A stretch of 64,000 nucleotides of DNA from Planctomycetota bacterium (GTDB taxonomy: Bacteria > Planctomycetota > UBA8108 > UBA1146). Position numbers and translations under genes: made by a program. Numbering within the stretch: the first letter of the stretch is position 1; the number at the start of each line of letters is the position of its first letter. Where the stretch lies: assembly GCA_016776905.1 (NCBI GenBank), contig JADHSM010000002.1:186001-250000 (forward strand). Reading direction: 5' to 3'. Below, piece by piece: positions 62,608 through 64,000 of the stretch. The notes beneath the pieces were generated by a model. That model worked only from the letters and a program-made list of their open reading frames with translations, ran no database searches and had not been told where the DNA came from.

Positions 62608-64000
62608 TCAGACTCCGTGAATCGCTTTGACCTTGCGATCGAGGTGATCGATAAAGATCGCCGGATCCAATCCTTTACCGACGGCTCGCTCGAGAAGATC
62701 CAGAGGAACGTATTGCCGACCAGGTCTGTGAACTCTTTCCTGCAACCAATCAAAAATTCCACCAAACTCACCGGCCGAGACATCCTTGTCGATATCAATC
62801 GACTCCGAAATCGCTTCGAAAAACTGAGCAGAGTAGAGAGATCCCAACAAGTACGTCGGGAAGTATCCAAATGCACCCATGCTCCAGTGAATATCCTGAA
62901 GGACTCCGTTTTTGTCGCTCTCAGGTGTGACTCCGAGATACTCCTGCATCTTTTCATTCCATGCCCCCGGAAGATCCGAAACCGATAGGTCTCCGGAGAT
63001 CAGGGCCTGCTCCAGCTCAAATCGAAGAGCGATGTGAAGTCCGTATGTGACTTCATCCGCATCCACTCGAATCAGAGACGGATTCACAGGATTGACGGCA
63101 AGAGCCATGTCATTGGCAGAAACCCCTTCCAAAACCCTTGGAAAGTACGTTTTCATTTGAGGAAGAAAGTGATTCCAAAAAGATTCGGTTCGCCCGATAT
63201 CATTTTCCCAGAATCGAGACTGCGATTCATGAATCCCGAGAGAAATGGCATCGCATAAAGGTGTATGCATCCATTCAGGGTCAAATCCCTGTTCGTACAT
63301 CGCATGCCCCGCCTCATGGATCACGCCATATAGATTACTGGTGAAGTTATCTTCATATACACGTGTCGTAATCCTGACGTCGACCGGTGAAGCTGGAGAA
63401 GTGCAGAATGGATGAACTGTGAGATCCAAAGCACCGCGAGTGAAGTCGTAACCGATTTGAGTGGCAACGTCTCTCGAGAATTGTAGCTGTTTGTCTTTGT
63501 CCCATGGACCCTTGAAAAAATCAGGGGCTGGCAATGCACGAGCGACAACCCGGTCGATGATTCCTTTCAAACCTGGAACCACTTGACGACAAATGTCTGA
63601 GAAGAACTCGCTAGTCATCCCACGTTCATACTTGTTCATGAGAACGTCATAAATGCAGTCCTCATCTTCTCTCAAGTATTCTGCAGCTCGACTTTCAAGT
63701 TCAATCTGCTTTTGGAGCAAAGGAGCAAACGCTGGAAAGTCATCCTTCTCTCTCGCGGCCTGCCAAGCTTGAACCGCCTGGGAAGAGACTTCGGCAGTTT
63801 CGGTCGCATGCTCAACCGGGATCTTGAGGGATCTTTCATGATCAAGGCGAACTTCACGAACCAATGCGATGATTTTCTCATCCCCCGATGAGTGAGCAAA
63901 TTCCTCTGCACGTTCGATGCTCTCACCTAATTTGGGATCCTGTGCTCGTTCATGGGCGATTCCTGCAAGTTCACCCAATGCTTCCGCTCTCACACCCCCG
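62608..64000 (-). CDS. M32-family metallocarboxypeptidase (Taq-type), partial
   Basis: A zinc carboxypeptidase; the N-terminus lies outside the window, roughly 40 residues are missing (family members have about 500). The zinc site HEAGHAMYEQG, the segment MHTPLCDAISLGIHESQSRFWEND, DADEVTYGLHIALRFELEQALI and the end segment DIHWSMGAFGYFPTYLLGSLYSAQ match Taq carboxypeptidase. The GTG at 63993 is probably an internal Val, not the start, because the frame is open to the edge. Confidence 0.88.
   Translation of the reverse strand, partial: GGVRAEALGELAGIAHERAQDPKLGESIERAEEFAHSSGDEKIIALVREVRLDHERSLKIPVEHATETAEVSSQAVQAWQAAREKDDFPAFAPLLQKQIELESRAAEYLREDEDCIYDVLMNKYERGMTSEFFSDICRQVVPGLKGIIDRVVARALPAPDFFKGPWDKDKQLQFSRDVATQIGYDFTRGALDLTVHPFCTSPASPVDVRITTRVYEDNFTSNLYGVIHEAGHAMYEQGFDPEWMHTPLCDAISLGIHESQSRFWENDIGRTESFWNHFLPQMKTYFPRVLEGVSANDMALAVNPVNPSLIRVDADEVTYGLHIALRFELEQALISGDLSVSDLPGAWNEKMQEYLGVTPESDKNGVLQDIHWSMGAFGYFPTYLLGSLYSAQFFEAISESIDIDKDVSAGEFGGIFDWLQERVHRPGRQYVPLDLLERAVGKGLDPAIFIDHLDRKVKAIHGV

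Overview
The window looks like a piece of chromosome from an uncultured, Gram-negative, probably marine Planctomycetota-type bacterium. Evidence for an outer membrane with LPS-like glycans is kdsA, a Kdo-kinase-like protein and a porin-like protein. Evidence for the phylum is indirect: three proteins end in the dockerin-like 'GDxNxD...DISDAI..L..LF' repeats that are frequent in secreted proteins of that group, together with the futalosine menaquinone route (mqnC), system II cytochrome c assembly and a zinc-ribbon SpoVG. No rRNA, tRNA, IS element or CRISPR array was found. UGA is an ordinary stop codon at many gene ends here.

Layout. 0.1-2.7 kb (+): mqnC, a degenerate MEMO1-like gene and a cobalamin adenosyltransferase. 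2.7-6.6 kb (-): CYTH protein, NYN nuclease, small Cys protein, folE, an EboB-like TatD hydrolase, trxB. 7-14 kb (+): secreted proteins (tandem-repeat protein, esterase-dockerin, porin-like) and three minor-pilin genes. 14.2-16 kb: fdhD facing a metallo-beta-lactamase-fold gene. 16.3-23.5 kb (+): DUF2203, thioredoxin, a lipoprotein, ResB, CcsA, a HAD phosphatase, nfo, then a small gene with an in-frame UGA. 23.5-28.2 kb: an accessory patch with a dockerin fragment, a HEAT-like protein, a Cys-rich secreted protein, phage remnants and two ankyrin lipoproteins. 28-31.3 kb (-): a DsbD-type disulfide reductase, also with an in-frame UGA, and a glutaredoxin. 31.6-33.6 kb (+): kdsA, a glycosyltransferase and a small Cys protein. 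33.5-42 kb (-): asparaginase II, a large HEAT-repeat protein, spoVG, ispE, panC, folK, pssA, psd. 42.2-43.9 kb (+): eno and an ftsB-like gene. 44-52 kb (-): LysM protein, secDF, yajC, tgt, spoIID, ruvB. 52-64 kb: MFS transporter, LysM lipoprotein, ArsS-type radical SAM protein, cohesin/dockerin protein, ribBA, B3/B4 protein, Kdo-kinase-like protein, an unusual flavoprotein-polyferredoxin fusion, and an M32 carboxypeptidase cut by the window edge.

Main discovery. Two genes about 5 kb apart each contain one in-frame UGA followed at the right distance by a hairpin that fits the bacterial SECIS rule. (1) The DsbD-like gene reads through UGA at codon 788 to restore a thioredoxin-fold active site U-Q-N-C; its hairpin has a 10-bp stem and a GGU loop 24 nt after the UGA. 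(2) A 107-codon gene after nfo reads through UGA at codon 43 into a two-CxxC tail; its hairpin has a 7-bp perfect stem and a GGUC loop 20 nt after the UGA. Both loops share GGU, the core of the SelB-recognised loop of E. coli fdhF. I infer that this organism inserts selenocysteine and that standard gene calling would truncate or miss both proteins. The selenocysteine machinery (selA, selB, selC, selD) is not in this window.

Redox genes recur across the window (trxA, trxB, glutaredoxin, Sec-DsbD, cytochrome c assembly), which fits an envelope thiol and heme economy in which the Sec-DsbD would pass electrons from cytoplasmic thioredoxin to the periplasm.
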